Positions 43,070 through 54,472 of a DNA stretch of 64,000 nucleotides are shown here, piece after piece. The notes under the pieces were generated by a model. It searched no databases. It saw nothing but the letters and a program-made list of their open reading frames with translations, and was not told where the DNA came from. How positions within the stretch are numbered: position 1 is the first letter of the stretch; each line of letters begins with the position of its first letter. Location: NCBI GenBank assembly GCA_029448655.1, contig JACCLO010000001.1, forward strand, positions 4,960,001-5,024,000, written 5' to 3'. Made by a program: the position numbers and the translations under genes. This DNA is from Wolfiporia cocos. Lineage: Eukaryota; Basidiomycota; Agaricomycetes; Polyporales; Phaeolaceae.

Positions 43070-44088
43070 TAAGAACAAATCTCCCCCTGCCCCCGCCCTT
43101 GCGCTTGCGCTTGGGCCTGGGTTTCTATCCTACAGGGGCTATTGCTCGTTGCTGCGCACATCCCTACTCTTGAAAAAGAGTTTGGGGTGATAGTTGAGAT
43201 CTGGGGGATACATCGCCATCCTCGGCAGAGGATTGGCAACCAGGAAAAGCCACACCGCCTTTTTAGGCAGGAGGCCTACCTAACCCGGACTCCAGGGTCA
43301 AGGAGACACGGTCCTCGCTGACAAGCTTGGACTGTGAGCGGTTAAGACCCGCCTGTGGAGAAAAGGGGACGGTCTGCCCATGTGCGCCCAACCCCCTGCC
43401 ATGGCAAGCGTTGTTCAGCGCCCCATCGCTATCCACAGGGTCATCATTATGATGGCATGGGAATTTTCCAAAGCCGCCTCCCAGGCGTAAGGGACCTGCT
43501 TTGAACCCATTATGGGAAAAGCAGTGAGGGGGGTGACGTAAAAAATCACCCTGCCATAGGTCACTCGCGGTAGCCAATAGCATAAGTCCTCCGGGCAGCT
43601 CGGCGTGCGAGCATGGGTCAAACGGATTTGGGGCCCCATTGGAAGAGAAGCGCGTGGCCCACTCCTTCGGGATGTGGAGCGCTGCTGTCTCGCGATCTTA
43701 GATCGACAGTGGTTTTCTAGCCCTGATGTGACACCCATGTGGCTACAGACGGCAACCTCATTGTTGAAGCATGGACAGGCTAAGGAATGTAAAATCCCAG
43801 CCACTTTCCGGCATCGTCCCTCCGGGGCGGTGTCGTGTATCCGAATCCCAATCATCTGACCCAGGAACCGGCCTGGCAGTCAGCAACTCTACCCCTGGAG
43901 TCGGCGCCTCTGACCGTTAGGGTCATGCGAATATCCGCGCTGTCTCGGCACAGGGTTTGCGTGCAACATAAGAGTAATTATGCCCCGTAGTACACCTTCT
44001 TTGCTCCTGAAAAGGAGTCCACTACCCTACCTTACATAATCCCTTCTATTCCTGTTCTTGGACGTATCACTGGGAAACTTCGTTTCTC
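43070..44088 (+). other. Leader of element D with self-priming site
   Basis: The primer-binding site AGAACAAATCT is at 43072-43082, two bases inside the LTR. The remaining 1 kb is strongly conserved with element E (58216-59236) but has no plus-strand frame that looks coding. Minus-strand frames of about 146 codons occur in both copies because the copies are similar. Its length suggests a structured packaging or translation-control leader, which is inference. Confidence 0.65.
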
Positions 44089-45012
44089 ATGAAGGCTGCA
44101 CTTTCTAGAATCATGCCCCGCGTTACCCGTCGCACCCGTGGCTCCTCCACTGCCCCTTACGTCAAACCGGCGAAGCGGTCCCTTCTCAGCCGCATCGACA
44201 CCACCGACATTCCTCGGGCAGAGGACGTCACCTACACGCTTCCTGTAAAGGAAGACTACACCGGGAAGCTCCATCTTTGGGAGATTCCCGTCCACATGCC
44301 AAAGCACATTGCTGAGGCTGGGAAACCCGCTCCTCGACCTCCCAAACCAGTTCCGCTCGCTAAGCGTATCTGGACAGAGGAAGAGAAGCTAGCCGCTTCC
44401 ATTACCGCCATGGAGAACCTCATCGAACTCCGCAAACTCAACAAGCTCAAGCTCGCCCGCGATAAGCTGAACAAGCGAATCGCCGCCAAACAAGCCGCCA
44501 AGGAAGCCAAACAAGCAGCTTCTTCACTGGCCCTCCGCCTCTCCAGCCCGGCGGCCGGACCTGCTGTTCCGACCAATCACAAGATTCTCGACCCTTCCCT
44601 CGTCTTCGGAAAGAAGAAGCCTCTCCAAGCATGCGAGCAAGTTATTCCCATGCTAGAAGGCACTCTCACTCGTCTCACTCCTCTCGCCAACCACCCCCCT
44701 AATTACCCAGGCTTCCATATGGAAAACGACATTCGTTTCCATACTATGGTAGTAGAATTGGAGGACTTGGTGGATAACGTAAAGGATAGAGCGAGACGGG
44801 GGAGGATCACCAATAGAGAGTGGAGAATTATGAAAAAGTACTGTAAACAACTCGGCAACATTTCCTTTTCGGATTGGCGTACGGACTTGGCTCGTATCAT
44901 AGCAGAATGCGTAGCGCTACAAATTTCTTTTGCCTTCGGTGTAACACCACCTGACAAGGTGGCAGGGCCCTCAACTACTTCGGTAGAAGAGGATATACTC
45001 GCGATTGTATAG
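44089..45012 (+). CDS. ORF1 of element D: unknown protein upstream of gag (307 aa)
   Basis: I do not recognise a family. Residues 1-30 are basic (MKAALSRIMPRVTRRTRGSS), residues 75-100 proline-rich, residues about 103-160 form a long charged, alanine- and lysine-rich helix likely to be a coiled coil. A conserved C-terminal domain follows (VFGKKKPLQACEQVIPMLEG, NYPGFHMENDIRFHTMVVEL, NREWRIMKKYCKQLGN). The tail is short (TTSVEEDILAIV). It is present at the same place in element E and as a fragment in N. Comparing D with E by eye gives about 11 amino-acid changes against about 22 silent ones, which points to purifying selection. Gag starts about 100 nt downstream. The function is unknown; the basic N-terminus and coiled coil would fit an RNA- or Gag-binding role. 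Confidence 0.8.
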   Translation: MKAALSRIMPRVTRRTRGSSTAPYVKPAKRSLLSRIDTTDIPRAEDVTYTLPVKEDYTGKLHLWEIPVHMPKHIAEAGKPAPRPPKPVPLAKRIWTEEEKLAASITAMENLIELRKLNKLKLARDKLNKRIAAKQAAKEAKQAASSLALRLSSPAAGPAVPTNHKILDPSLVFGKKKPLQACEQVIPMLEGTLTRLTPLANHPPNYPGFHMENDIRFHTMVVELEDLVDNVKDRARRGRITNREWRIMKKYCKQLGNISFSDWRTDLARIIAECVALQISFAFGVTPPDKVAGPSTTSVEEDILAIV

Positions 45013-45114
45013 TAGAAATACTATCATCTTTTAACTCTGAAATAGAGTGCGAGTGTGATCTATAACGAAAGTTGCAGCTTTCAAACTAAAAACCCTTCTT
45101 AAGAATCTAAGACA

Positions 45115-47139
45115 ATGAGTAACCGGAAACTAACATTCGTCGCAAACAGATTCACAATGTCTTCCACCTCTTCCAACAGTGCACCCCTCGCTACCCGTCG
45201 CACAATGCGCCTTCGCTCGGAAGGTCCGGTGACCCCGGTAGCAGGGCCCTCAGGAACTCAACCCCCGGTGACCTTGGAGCACCTAAGCGAGGAAGAGGAA
45301 GAGGATGTTCTCGAGTATGTTCCCCCACAAAGGGACTCCCCATCCAACCCCATGGGAACGCGTCCGGGCACACCTATCCCCGGATACACCCCGCTTCGCT
45401 ACACCCGTCCGATTGGGCCCGTCACAAACCTAGAAATAGAGTTTTCGGGCCCAATCCGCCGAACCAACGCCGAGGTCGAAGAAGGCCTCAAGTCGTACCT
45501 CCCAGAAGAGGAACAACACAAGGTGGATGCACCCCTGCATGGGGCAATCCTCGACGCCGCCGTACAAAGAAGTGCGGCGATCAGCCACGACAAGGTTGAC
45601 ACCCTCGGACGAATGGTGCACGCCCGCCTGGAACGAATCCATGGCAGAATCGACTCCCTGGCTGGGCAAACCAGGATAATCGAACATATTGCCCAAGACG
45701 AGCTACACGAAGCGGTCAATTCAGTCCGCAACGAGCTTGTGTCCACCTTGGTGGACCTTGGCAAGGAACTCCGACAGGACTACACCGCCAAGTTCTCCGA
45801 AATGGAGAAACAGCTCCGGGACGATTACCGGACTCGGCTCGATGACCTCGAGGATGCATTCGCCGAGCGCATGGAGAAGGTTGAGGAGGAACTCCGGAGA
45901 ATCCGAAAGAATCCCTCCGTTCCCAACCCTCCCGGCATCCGCACGCCCCCGGAAGAACCCGCACCGGCCCCCAGTACTGCTCAAACACGTGCAGACGAGG
46001 CTGCTGCCGCCGTACAAGCTGCAGCCGCTGCTGCAGCAGCCGTCGCACCGCAGATTCCAGGTCTGCCTCAAAACCTGAAAATTCCCCCTCCCCCCGAATT
46101 CTCTGGGTCATCTGGAAAGGTGACTGCACAGGAATGGGTGGAGAAGATGGGCCTGTACTTCGGTACGCTCAGGGTCTACGACGACCATGACCGTATCACC
46201 ACGGCCCTCTTCCGCGTCACAGGGGACGCATACAAATTTTTCTCGCCTCTCATCAAGAAGGCAGGAAACGGTGAACCTCTCGGCACCTGGGAGGACTTCA
46301 CCAAGTCAGTAATGGTGCAATATGGGAAAATGACGGATAAGGAGATTGCGAAAAAGGAAATTCGCGGGTACTACGGCACGAAGGGCAAGGAGCTGGCAGA
46401 ATCGAACTATTTCAATTACTGCGAACGGTTCCGCACCCTCGGCCGACTCTCCGAGACCGCCAACGAAACCCTGGTGTGGGAGTTCACCGAAACTCTCCCC
46501 GAAAAGGTTAAGGACACCTTAAACGTCCTCGGCAAGACCCCGTTCTTCAAGGCCCCGACCGACATCGAGCCCCTGATAGATTTCGCCCTCGAAATGTATC
46601 AGACCTCTTACCCCGACAAGATCAAGGGTTCGATCTTTGAGAAGGCCGGCAAGAAGGACTCAGCCCCTGCCGAAAAGAAGGAGACGTCCTCCGCTTCTGC
46701 AAAGAAGTCGGAGAAAAAGAAGGATAAGGGAAAGGCGCCCGTTAAAGCCCCCGCCGACACCGCCAACGCCGTCTGCACGTACTGCAAGCAGACGGGACAC
46801 TATTTCAACAAGTGTCCTAAGCTTGCCGCGGACAAGGCTGCGGGAACGTTCGTGCCTGCCGCTCAGCGGGCCGAACAACAAAGGGCGAAGGATGCAGCTG
46901 CCGCGTCTGGCAAGGCTCCGGCTGCTTCTTCGGGTAGTGGAAAGGGACAGGCTTCTGGCAAGAAGCCGTACTCGGCGCCCCCCGCGGATGGCAAGACGTA
47001 TCGTGCCCGAACGATCTGGGAAGAAGTAACGGCTGACTCAACATCAGCAGGAACATCGGCCCCCGCCACCACCGTCGCCAATGTCGGAACCATCTCGGTT
47101 CCCCTCGCCCCAACCACACGTCTCGAAGACGTTCTGTGA
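45115..47139 (+). CDS. Gag of element D (674 aa)
   Basis: Starts MSNRKLTFVANRF, shared with elements E and N. Residues about 140-270 are a long coiled coil, followed by a proline/alanine linker, the capsid domain typical of Ty3/gypsy Gag (ENPPPEFSGSSGKV-like start, VEKMGLYFGTL, VTGDAYKFFSPLIKK, YFNYCERFRTLGRLSE), a lysine-rich stretch and a CCHC knuckle CTYCKQTGHYFNKC near residue 550. The pol frame overlaps the last 59 nt in the +1 frame. Confidence 0.92.
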   Translation: MSNRKLTFVANRFTMSSTSSNSAPLATRRTMRLRSEGPVTPVAGPSGTQPPVTLEHLSEEEEEDVLEYVPPQRDSPSNPMGTRPGTPIPGYTPLRYTRPIGPVTNLEIEFSGPIRRTNAEVEEGLKSYLPEEEQHKVDAPLHGAILDAAVQRSAAISHDKVDTLGRMVHARLERIHGRIDSLAGQTRIIEHIAQDELHEAVNSVRNELVSTLVDLGKELRQDYTAKFSEMEKQLRDDYRTRLDDLEDAFAERMEKVEEELRRIRKNPSVPNPPGIRTPPEEPAPAPSTAQTRADEAAAAVQAAAAAAAAVAPQIPGLPQNLKIPPPPEFSGSSGKVTAQEWVEKMGLYFGTLRVYDDHDRITTALFRVTGDAYKFFSPLIKKAGNGEPLGTWEDFTKSVMVQYGKMTDKEIAKKEIRGYYGTKGKELAESNYFNYCERFRTLGRLSETANETLVWEFTETLPEKVKDTLNVLGKTPFFKAPTDIEPLIDFALEMYQTSYPDKIKGSIFEKAGKKDSAPAEKKETSSASAKKSEKKKDKGKAPVKAPADTANAVCTYCKQTGHYFNKCPKLAADKAAGTFVPAAQRAEQQRAKDAAAASGKAPAASSGSGKGQASGKKPYSAPPADGKTYRARTIWEEVTADSTSAGTSAPATTVANVGTISVPLAPTTRLEDVL

Positions 47140-48355
47140 AGAACACACCAGCCCCGCAGCGGCTGGGAGTGTACAGCGCCCCGAAGAAGCGCACCTCTAC
47201 GAAGAGGCTTCACAGAGACCCCTTATCTTGTGGGAAGACAAGGCGGTCGTACGTCACCCGGTATCCCATCTCGGTATATTCGGCAACTCGGCAATGGACT
47301 TTGCCCAGAGGACTCGGACACTAGCTACACGTGCCCCTCCTGTACAATACTTTCATCCTGACCCCACCGCGCTGAAGTTTTTTACTTTGTATAATGTACA
47401 CGGAAATGATTCTCGAGACGACAATAAATCATTCTCCATCGAAGTAGAATTGTGGGTATACGGAAAGAAAGTCAATGCCATGGCATTACTCGACACTGGT
47501 GCATCAATAAGCGTCATCGATAAGAAACTCGTCCATGAGGAAAAGTTAGTAACTCAGAAACTACCTTCGCCTCTCGAGATTCGCAATGCCGACGGTACCT
47601 CTAATACCGCCGGTAATATCAATATGGCAGTAAAAGCTTATATGGTGCACGAAGAACACAAGTCCACCGAATTCTTGTACATAATGGACGTACAGAATGC
47701 GGATGTGATCCTCGGATATGATTGGTTCCTGAAACACAACCCGGACTTCAATTGGCCGGAAGGAACTTTCACATATCGGTGTACGGAAAAATGCAAACAT
47801 GGCAAACGGGTTTCGATTTCTGAGGAAGAAGACGAAATCGAACCCCGCAACATCTATCAGATCATCAACGACTTTCCAATAGATTTTCTCGGCTTAGAGG
47901 AGCCTGAGAATCCCTTTGTCGCTTGGGTGAACACCCTTGACGAAGGAACGGAACTCCTTATCGACGCCATTCAGTCGATAACGGAGAAGTCGGATGATGA
48001 ATTCCTGACAGATGCGGATCTCCAGAAATGGAAATCCTTGGTTCCGGAGGAATACCAGGAGTTTGGTCCCACGGTATTTTCTCAACGCGCATCCGAAAGG
48101 ATGCCCGAGCGGAAACCATACGACCACGCCATCGACTTCCCCGATGACGCGGTACTACCGCCCCCGAGTAAGGCATACAAGATGTCTCCTCAGGAAGCGA
48201 ACTCGCTAGATCAGTGGATTCAGGAAGAGTTACGGAAGGGCTACATCCGACACTCGAAATCCCCGATTGCGAGTCCGGTCTTCTTCGTCCCTAAAAAAAG
48301 ACGGCGGAGCCCGAATGGTAGTCGATTACCGAAAAGTAAACGACTTGACCATTAA
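47081..48355 (+). pseudogene. Element D protease and start of RT, frameshifted
   Basis: The first ATG lies inside the end of gag. The protease has ALLDTGASISVIDKK (DTG) and later VILGYDWFL. The frame enters the RT N-terminus (PASPVFFVPKK-like) and is lost at a run of seven A (48293-48299), where element E has six. Twenty codons later it stops. The next frame (48267-51617) carries the rest of Pol. Confidence 0.9.
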
Positions 48356-51300
48356 AAACAGGTACCCTCTCCCACGCATAGACGAGCTTATCGATAAGCT
48401 TAGCCAGGCTTCGATATTTACGAAGCTCGACTTGCGTTGGGGTTACAACAATGTAAGAATCAAGGAGGGAGATGAATGGAAGACCGCATTCATTACGCCT
48501 AACGGCCTTTACAAAGCTGTAGTCATGTACTTCGGTTTTTGTAATGCACCCAGCACGTTCCAACACATGATGAACGATATTCTAGGTGACCTTATCAGAG
48601 AAGGAAAGGTCATTGTCTACCTAGACGACATCCTTGTGTTTGGAAACGACCTGTTGGAACACCGTCGTATCGTCAAGCAAGTATTACAAATCTTGCAAGA
48701 CAACGACTTGTTCGCGAAGCCTGAAAAGTGCTTTTTCGAACAAAGCAGTATTGAATACCTGGGAATGATTATTTCCAAAGGGAAAGTCGAAATGGACCCT
48801 AAGAAGGTAGCCGGCGTCATGGACTGGCCTACACCTGCCAAGGTGAAGGACGTCCAGGCCTTTGTTGGCTTCGCCAACTACTACCGTCGGTTCATTAAGG
48901 ACTTCTCCAAAGTGGTTAAGCCGTTAACCGAACTGTCCAAGAAAAACACGCAGTGGAACTGGGGACCCGAACAAGCGGAAGCCTTCCAAACTCTCAAGGA
49001 AGCTTTCACATCGGCTCCAATACTCCGGATCCCAGATCAGGAGTCCCCGTTCCGCGTGGAAGCGGATTCTTCCGATTACGCAACTGGTGCAGTGCTATCA
49101 CAATACTCTTCGGAGGACAAGCTCTGGCACCCGGTAGCCTTTTACTCGAAATCTCTATCAGCACCCGAAAGGAACTATGAGATTTACGATAAGGAGTTGC
49201 TCGCAATCATCCGCGCTCTAGAGGAATGGAGACATTACCTCGAAGGACACCCACACAAGTTCGAAGTATGGTCGGATCATCTCAATCTGACATATTTCAA
49301 ATTGGCACAACGGCTAACCCGGAGACAGGCACGCTGGAGTCTTTACCTGACAAGGTTCAACTTCACCATGTGTCACAAACCCGGTAAAACAATGCTCACA
49401 GCTGATCCTCTGTCACGGAGGCCAGACCATGAAGAGGGGGTGGAACTCGACAATCGCGATCAAATTTTGCTGAAACCGGAATACTTCACGGTTAGGGCGC
49501 TAGAAGCGTCACAGCAGGAGATACAATCAGGCGACGAGGACCTTCTCAGACAAATCCGACAAGCCCTCATGGACGATCAGATTACCAAAGATTACCAGGA
49601 ACTACTGAAAAGTGGTCCCAAGGAATTCGGTAAAGATCTCCAGGAATGGAACATGGAGGCCGGATTACTCCTCAGACGAGGAAAAGTGTACGTTCCAAAA
49701 GAGCCTAAGGAATTGCGCACGAAGATTCTGGAGTTACATCATGACCATGTGACTGCCGGACACTTCGGACGATGGAAGACCTATGAACTTCTATCACGTA
49801 ATTACTGGTGGCCTGGAATGACCACGATGGTGAAGCAATACGTGGAAGGTTGTGACACATGCCAGCGCATGAAGAACCGCAACCAGACCCCGTATGGACC
49901 CCTGCAACCGCTCCCGGTACCGGAAGCACCCTGGGACACAATCACAATCGACTTCATCGTTCACTTACCGCCTAGCGGCGAATTCAAACAATTCACCGCT
50001 ATCATGGTAGTAGTGGACCGATTGACCAAGCGCGCACACTTCATTCCCACGTCAGACAATATCTCGGCAAAGGAATTAGCGAACCTCCTGTACCTTCGGA
50101 TTTATCCGAACCACGGACTGCCGAAACAAATCATTTCGGACACAGGACCGCAATTCTCTTCCGAGTTATTCAAGGGATGGTGCGAGCAATTGGGAATTCA
50201 GAGGTCGATGACGACAGCCTACCATCCGCAAGCGGACGGCCAAACAGAGAGAATCAACCAAATTCTAGAACAATACCTACGATGCTACATCGACGTTATC
50301 CAAAAAGATAACTGGGTGTTCTATCTCCCCACGGCAGAGTTTGCATACAATAACGCGGCTAGTGAGACGACCAAGAATAGTCCATTCTTCGTTGAACTAG
50401 GAAGGCATCCCAATGCAGGACCTACAGATTTGAAGCCGACGCAATACTCGGATTTAAATCAATTTGCTTACGCCAGATGGTCAGCACAAGAACAAGCTAA
50501 AGCAGCTATGAAATTGGCTGCTGAACACTGGTCTTGGTACTACGATCAACATAAGCGCTCGGTACCGTTTAAAATCGGCGATAAAGTACTCGTTGATGCC
50601 CGTAGCTGGCAAGACTCCGAAAGAAGTCTTAGTCCACGCTATTTGGGACCATTCAAGATAATTGAACAATTATCTCCGGTCACCTTTAGGGTACATATGG
50701 ACGAGCAATACAGGGCCTATCACCCAGTATTTCACGCTTCCAAGTTGGTTATGTACAAGGACCCTGTGCATCAGAAGAAACCAGAGCCTCAACCAGAAAT
50801 GGTCAATGGCGAGGAACTATGGGAAGTCGAGAAGATCTTAGATCATCGTCTCCGCGCAGGAAGAGTTGAATACAGAATCCGATGGAAAGGATTCGGTATC
50901 AATGACGACTCCTGTGTACGCGAAGCCGATCTCGACACGGCATATGACATTCTACAGGAATACAAGGCTTCACACGCCATTCCAATGCAGGATGTTCCCC
51001 TCAGGCGATCAGCTAGAAGGAAAGAAGCAGTTCACGTCTTCGACCCGGACAGCGACGACTGGGAAGCCGACGAATGCACGTGGCCAGACGACTGGCCGCA
51101 GTATCGCGAAGAATTTGCGAAGGATCCTAAGCAGCGCATGGTTAGACACCCCGACGGGGGATGGATGTCAGCTGACATTAACCAAAACGCGGATTTGAAA
51201 ATCGTAGTCGGTGAAGGCGGCCGAATGCCGGAAAAAGGAACCAAGGACTCGGTTGGGTTTGACCTGTACACTGCAACAGGCAATGTTCTGCCAGCTCACG

Positions 51301-51617
51301 GGCAGACAGAATACAACACCAAACTGAAAATCCAGGTACCTTTCGGCACTTATGGACGCATCGCCCCCCGCTCTAGTCTCGCCCGCAAAGGCATAGACGT
51401 AATGGGTGGCGTTATCGACCACGATTATCAAGGCGAAGTAATCATCATTCTCCGGAATCACTCCGACATATCTATCGATATTCGGGCCGGTGATAAGATT
51501 GCTCAGCTCATCTGCGAAGTTGCTAAGGACCCGCACATTACACTACACGGAAAATCTTACTTTGAAAAGATTAAATCCGAGGGTGGTACTGGTGGATTCG
51601 GCTCCAAAGGGAAGTAA
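48267..51617 (+). pseudogene. Element D Pol: RT, RNase H, integrase, chromodomain, dUTPase
   Basis: From the frameshift (about 48300) on: RT (FGFCNAPSTFQH, VIVYLDDILVFG with YLDD at 48618-48629), RNase H (VEADSSDYATGAVL), HHCC domain (LHHDHVTAGHFGRW, CDTCQRMK), integrase core (TIDFIVHLPPS, IISDTGPQFSSE, ADGQTERINQI), chromodomain (LWEVEKILDHR, EYRIRWKGF) and C-terminal dUTPase (DSVGFDLYTA, GRIAPRSSLARKG, GGVIDHDYQGEV, GDKIAQLICE). Two changes against element N hit key places: DDSWV reads DDSCV in the chromodomain, and dUTPase motif 5 RGTGGFGSTGK reads GGTGGFGSKGK. With the frameshift they suggest relaxed constraint on this copy. Confidence 0.9.
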
Positions 51618-51656
51618 TCGTTCCATTAGGGACAATGAAACCTGAAGAGGGGGTAA

Positions 51657-53070
51657 TGTCACAGATTTGGGACATGCCACTATTTTTCCCATATTTTTAC
51701 CTATTTATCTGGTATTTCTACGACCTTGTAGACATTTACGCTGCTAAGCGCCCGTCTACACGTACACGCAACCAAACAACACGCACACAACGTGGTATAC
51801 GTCCACTCGTCATAACAACACGTACATAACACGCTTGTACGCGTCAATGACTCAGCGGACTAACCTCCGGTGTCACGCGCCTTACTCATATCCCGATACC
51901 GGGCTATGTCAGTACAATTGGATAAGCGGCCCGCTCGTTATCACCTGCCAATTGTTACGATTATTTTGATTTTTAGAATATCTGCAGAACTCACCACCGG
52001 TCGAATACGATACAGGGACTTGTTGCGCAACCAACTCCCCTGGCTACTCGTGACTCTACTGGGCGCATCCCCAGTTGTACTAGTCTATAGGGCGCGTTTC
52101 ATCTTTGGCAGATCCAACTCTGCCCCCGTTTCATGTTCATCGTTTACTTACTGATAGATGGCGTTCAACCGCCATCATTCTTATCTATCGTCTCGGATAT
52201 ATCACTACATACTTATCAAACGTTTGGTACTATAGCGTAGATAGTAGCGGTGACATCTGGGACAGGCTTGACCCCTGAAAGCTAACGTAGTATATAAACT
52301 CGTGTACTTACTGTCGAAGCTCTTCAGCTCGACCTTGTTGTATAAACAAGAAGTCTTATACTCGTTCTCAAACGTAGGAAACTACGCTCAAGTATTTCTC
52401 GCTCGAGCAACTGAACGACTAAGTCCTCGAAGTGCACACTGACTTCTCGGACTTAGGCGAGTCTTATATTCTATTAGACTCGCAACTGAACAGATTATAT
52501 CCTCTAACGCGTATTGGATATTAACCGATCTCCTAAGAACTTCACTTAGGACCCGAAGGCATCTAACGAGTATTTGCCTTGCATACGGCTACACGCCTAC
52601 GTGCAGAAGAACGATCTATATTCGCGACTCGAATATACGAACGGGTATTCGACCCGTAACACCAATGACCTTACGATTACTCATATCCCGATACCGGAAT
52701 ATAAGAATCACATGCATGGCTTACTAACGCAGCTACATCCACTTCCACAACATGGACCTACGGTCCAAACAAACGTTCTTACTGGTGCGGCCATTACCGG
52801 CGCACATGGTCTATTGTAGTTTACGACTTAGCTGTATTAGTTATGTCTGCGCACAGACCATCCTCATGTTTGGCTCCCTTATTGGTAACCAAACAAAGCA
52901 TGTATATAAGTAGGGCTATCACTGCGGATAAGCCTTAGATTTGTTCTCTGCATTTGCACAGTCACATAACATCTCTGCTTGCGCCTACTAGTCTCCTCAC
53001 CAACCTCCAGCAACTCCTTCAAAGTCGCTTATAAGGTTATAGTGTGAGTCCCACAGTCTAGTCTGTGTCA
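51657..53070 (+). repeat. 3' LTR of element D, interrupted by a solo alpha LTR
   Basis: TGTCACAG directly after the purine tract GAAGAGGGGGTAA, ending CTGTGTCA. Without the insert and its duplication it measures about 700 bp, the same as the LTR at 57517. Confidence 0.92.
51953..52661 (+). repeat. Solo alpha LTR in the beta LTR
   Basis: 709 bp, TGTTACGA to CCGTAACA, duplication CCAAT exact on both sides (51948-51952 and 52662-52666). The empty site is visible in the LTR of element E near 57808. It is more diverged from the alpha LTRs of element B than these are from each other, so it stems from another insertion. Confidence 0.92.
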
Positions 53071-53837
53071 CTCAGAAATTGAAACCCGTTTGCCATGTTT
53101 GCATTTTTCCGTACACCGATATGTGAAGGTTCCTTCCGGCCAGTTGAAGTCCGGGTTGTGTTTCAGGAACCAATCATATCCGAGGATCACATCCGCATTC
53201 TGTACGTCCATTACATACAAGAATTCGGTGGACTTGTGTTCCTCGTGCACCATGTAAGCCTTAACTGCCATATTGATATTACCGGCGGTATTAGAGGTAC
53301 CGTCGGCGTTGCGAATCTCGAGAGGTGAAGGTAGTTTCTGAGTGACTAACTTCTCCTCATGGACGAGTTTCTTATCGATGACGCTTATTGATGCACCGGT
53401 GTCGAGTAATGCCATGGCGTTAACTTTCTTTCCGTATACCCACAATTCTACTTCGATGGAAAATGATTTATTGTCGTCTCGAGAATCATTTCCGTGTACA
53501 TTATACAAAGTAAAAAACTTCAGCGCGGTGGGGTCAGGATGAAAGTATTGTACAGGAGGGGCACGTGTAGCTAGTGTCCGAGTCCTCTGGGCAAAGTCCA
53601 TTGCCGAGTTGCCGAATATACCGAGATGGGATACCGGGTGACGTGCAACCGCCTTATCTTCCCACAAGATAAGGGGTCCTTGTGAAGCCCCTTCGTAGGG
53701 GTGCTCTTCTTCGGGGAGCTGTATGCTCCCAGCCACTGCGGGGCTGGTGCATTCTTCACAAGACGTCTTCGAGACGCGTGGTTGGGGCGAGGGGGACTGA
53801 CATGGTCCCGACATTGGCGACGGTGGTGGCGGGGGCC
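53071..53837 (-). pseudogene. Protease region of element N
   Basis: Starts within the gag/pol overlap (GGCCCCCGCC at 53837) and covers the protease (ALLDTGASISVIDKK, DTG present; VILGYDWFL) up to VSISE, where element D is inserted. The position matches 47824 of element D. Confidence 0.88.
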
Positions 53838-54472
53838 TGTCACAAGAAATATATTGTGATTTTTCCCCTATTTTTGCGCTTTTTATTCCGATTTTTAGGC
53901 TTGTTAGACCGACGCTGGAGGTATCACGTGCATAGGTAGATAAAGTCTTTATCTTATCTCGTTTTCATATGGTCACGTTGTAGCATCTTGAGTAGCACGT
54001 TACCTAGTTACCTCTGTAGTCACATGATTCCTACTGCGCACAGACCGTCTCTTTAGGGTAGACAAAAGGTCTTAGCTAGGGGGTCTCTACATGTATATAT
54101 ACAGGCGACGTCTGAGGATTACTCCTCAGACTTAAGATTTTGGCCTAGGGGGCGTGTCCCCTGGTCACCTCTTTCTTATCCCTCTGCTGCTTGTCTTCGC
54201 GTGCAGGGTCCTTGACGACAAAGCCTGCTGCGTCCTACTTGGGCGTGGGGGCTCCTATTCATTGCATCCATCTACTCTCTTCTCTATTACTTGCTAGTCT
54301 GGGGGCGTACCGATACTCTTATGGGTCGGTACCTCAGGCAATACGGCAGGACCTCTCAATAGAGGTGCCTTCTTGTTCTCCACCTATGGAGGGTGGGGGG
54401 CTATTGGAGATAGGATAGGGCGGATGTGGGGGTTCCCCGTTAGGACGGGTGGCACGGATGGTTTCCGTGTCA
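53838..54472 (+). repeat. Delta LTR, copy 1 (635 bp)
   Basis: TGTCACAAG to TCCGTGTCA, with a TATATATAC box near 54092. The left flank is GGGCC (53833-53837) and the right flank CGCCG (54473-54477), which do not match each other. Each matches, in reverse, the flank of delta copy 2. Confidence 0.88.

Larger units (their letters stand above)
42731..53070 (+). mobile_element. Family-beta Ty3/gypsy element D, inserted in N
   Basis: Plus-strand element: truncated 5' LTR, 1-kb leader, ORF1, gag, pol with C-terminal dUTPase, purine tract, 3' LTR. The right flank CTCAG (53071-53075) is the expected duplication inside the protease of element N; the left copy was lost with the first 360 bp of the 5' LTR. 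The remaining LTR part differs from the 3' LTR at about three of 339 positions. Pol is frameshifted in an A-run, so the copy is probably inactive. Confidence 0.88.

Noticed and set aside
43415..43855. 146-codon minus-strand frame, present again at 58563-59003
   Set aside because: Both lie in the conserved beta leader and are antisense to the element transcript. Conservation follows from copy similarity; there is no motif.
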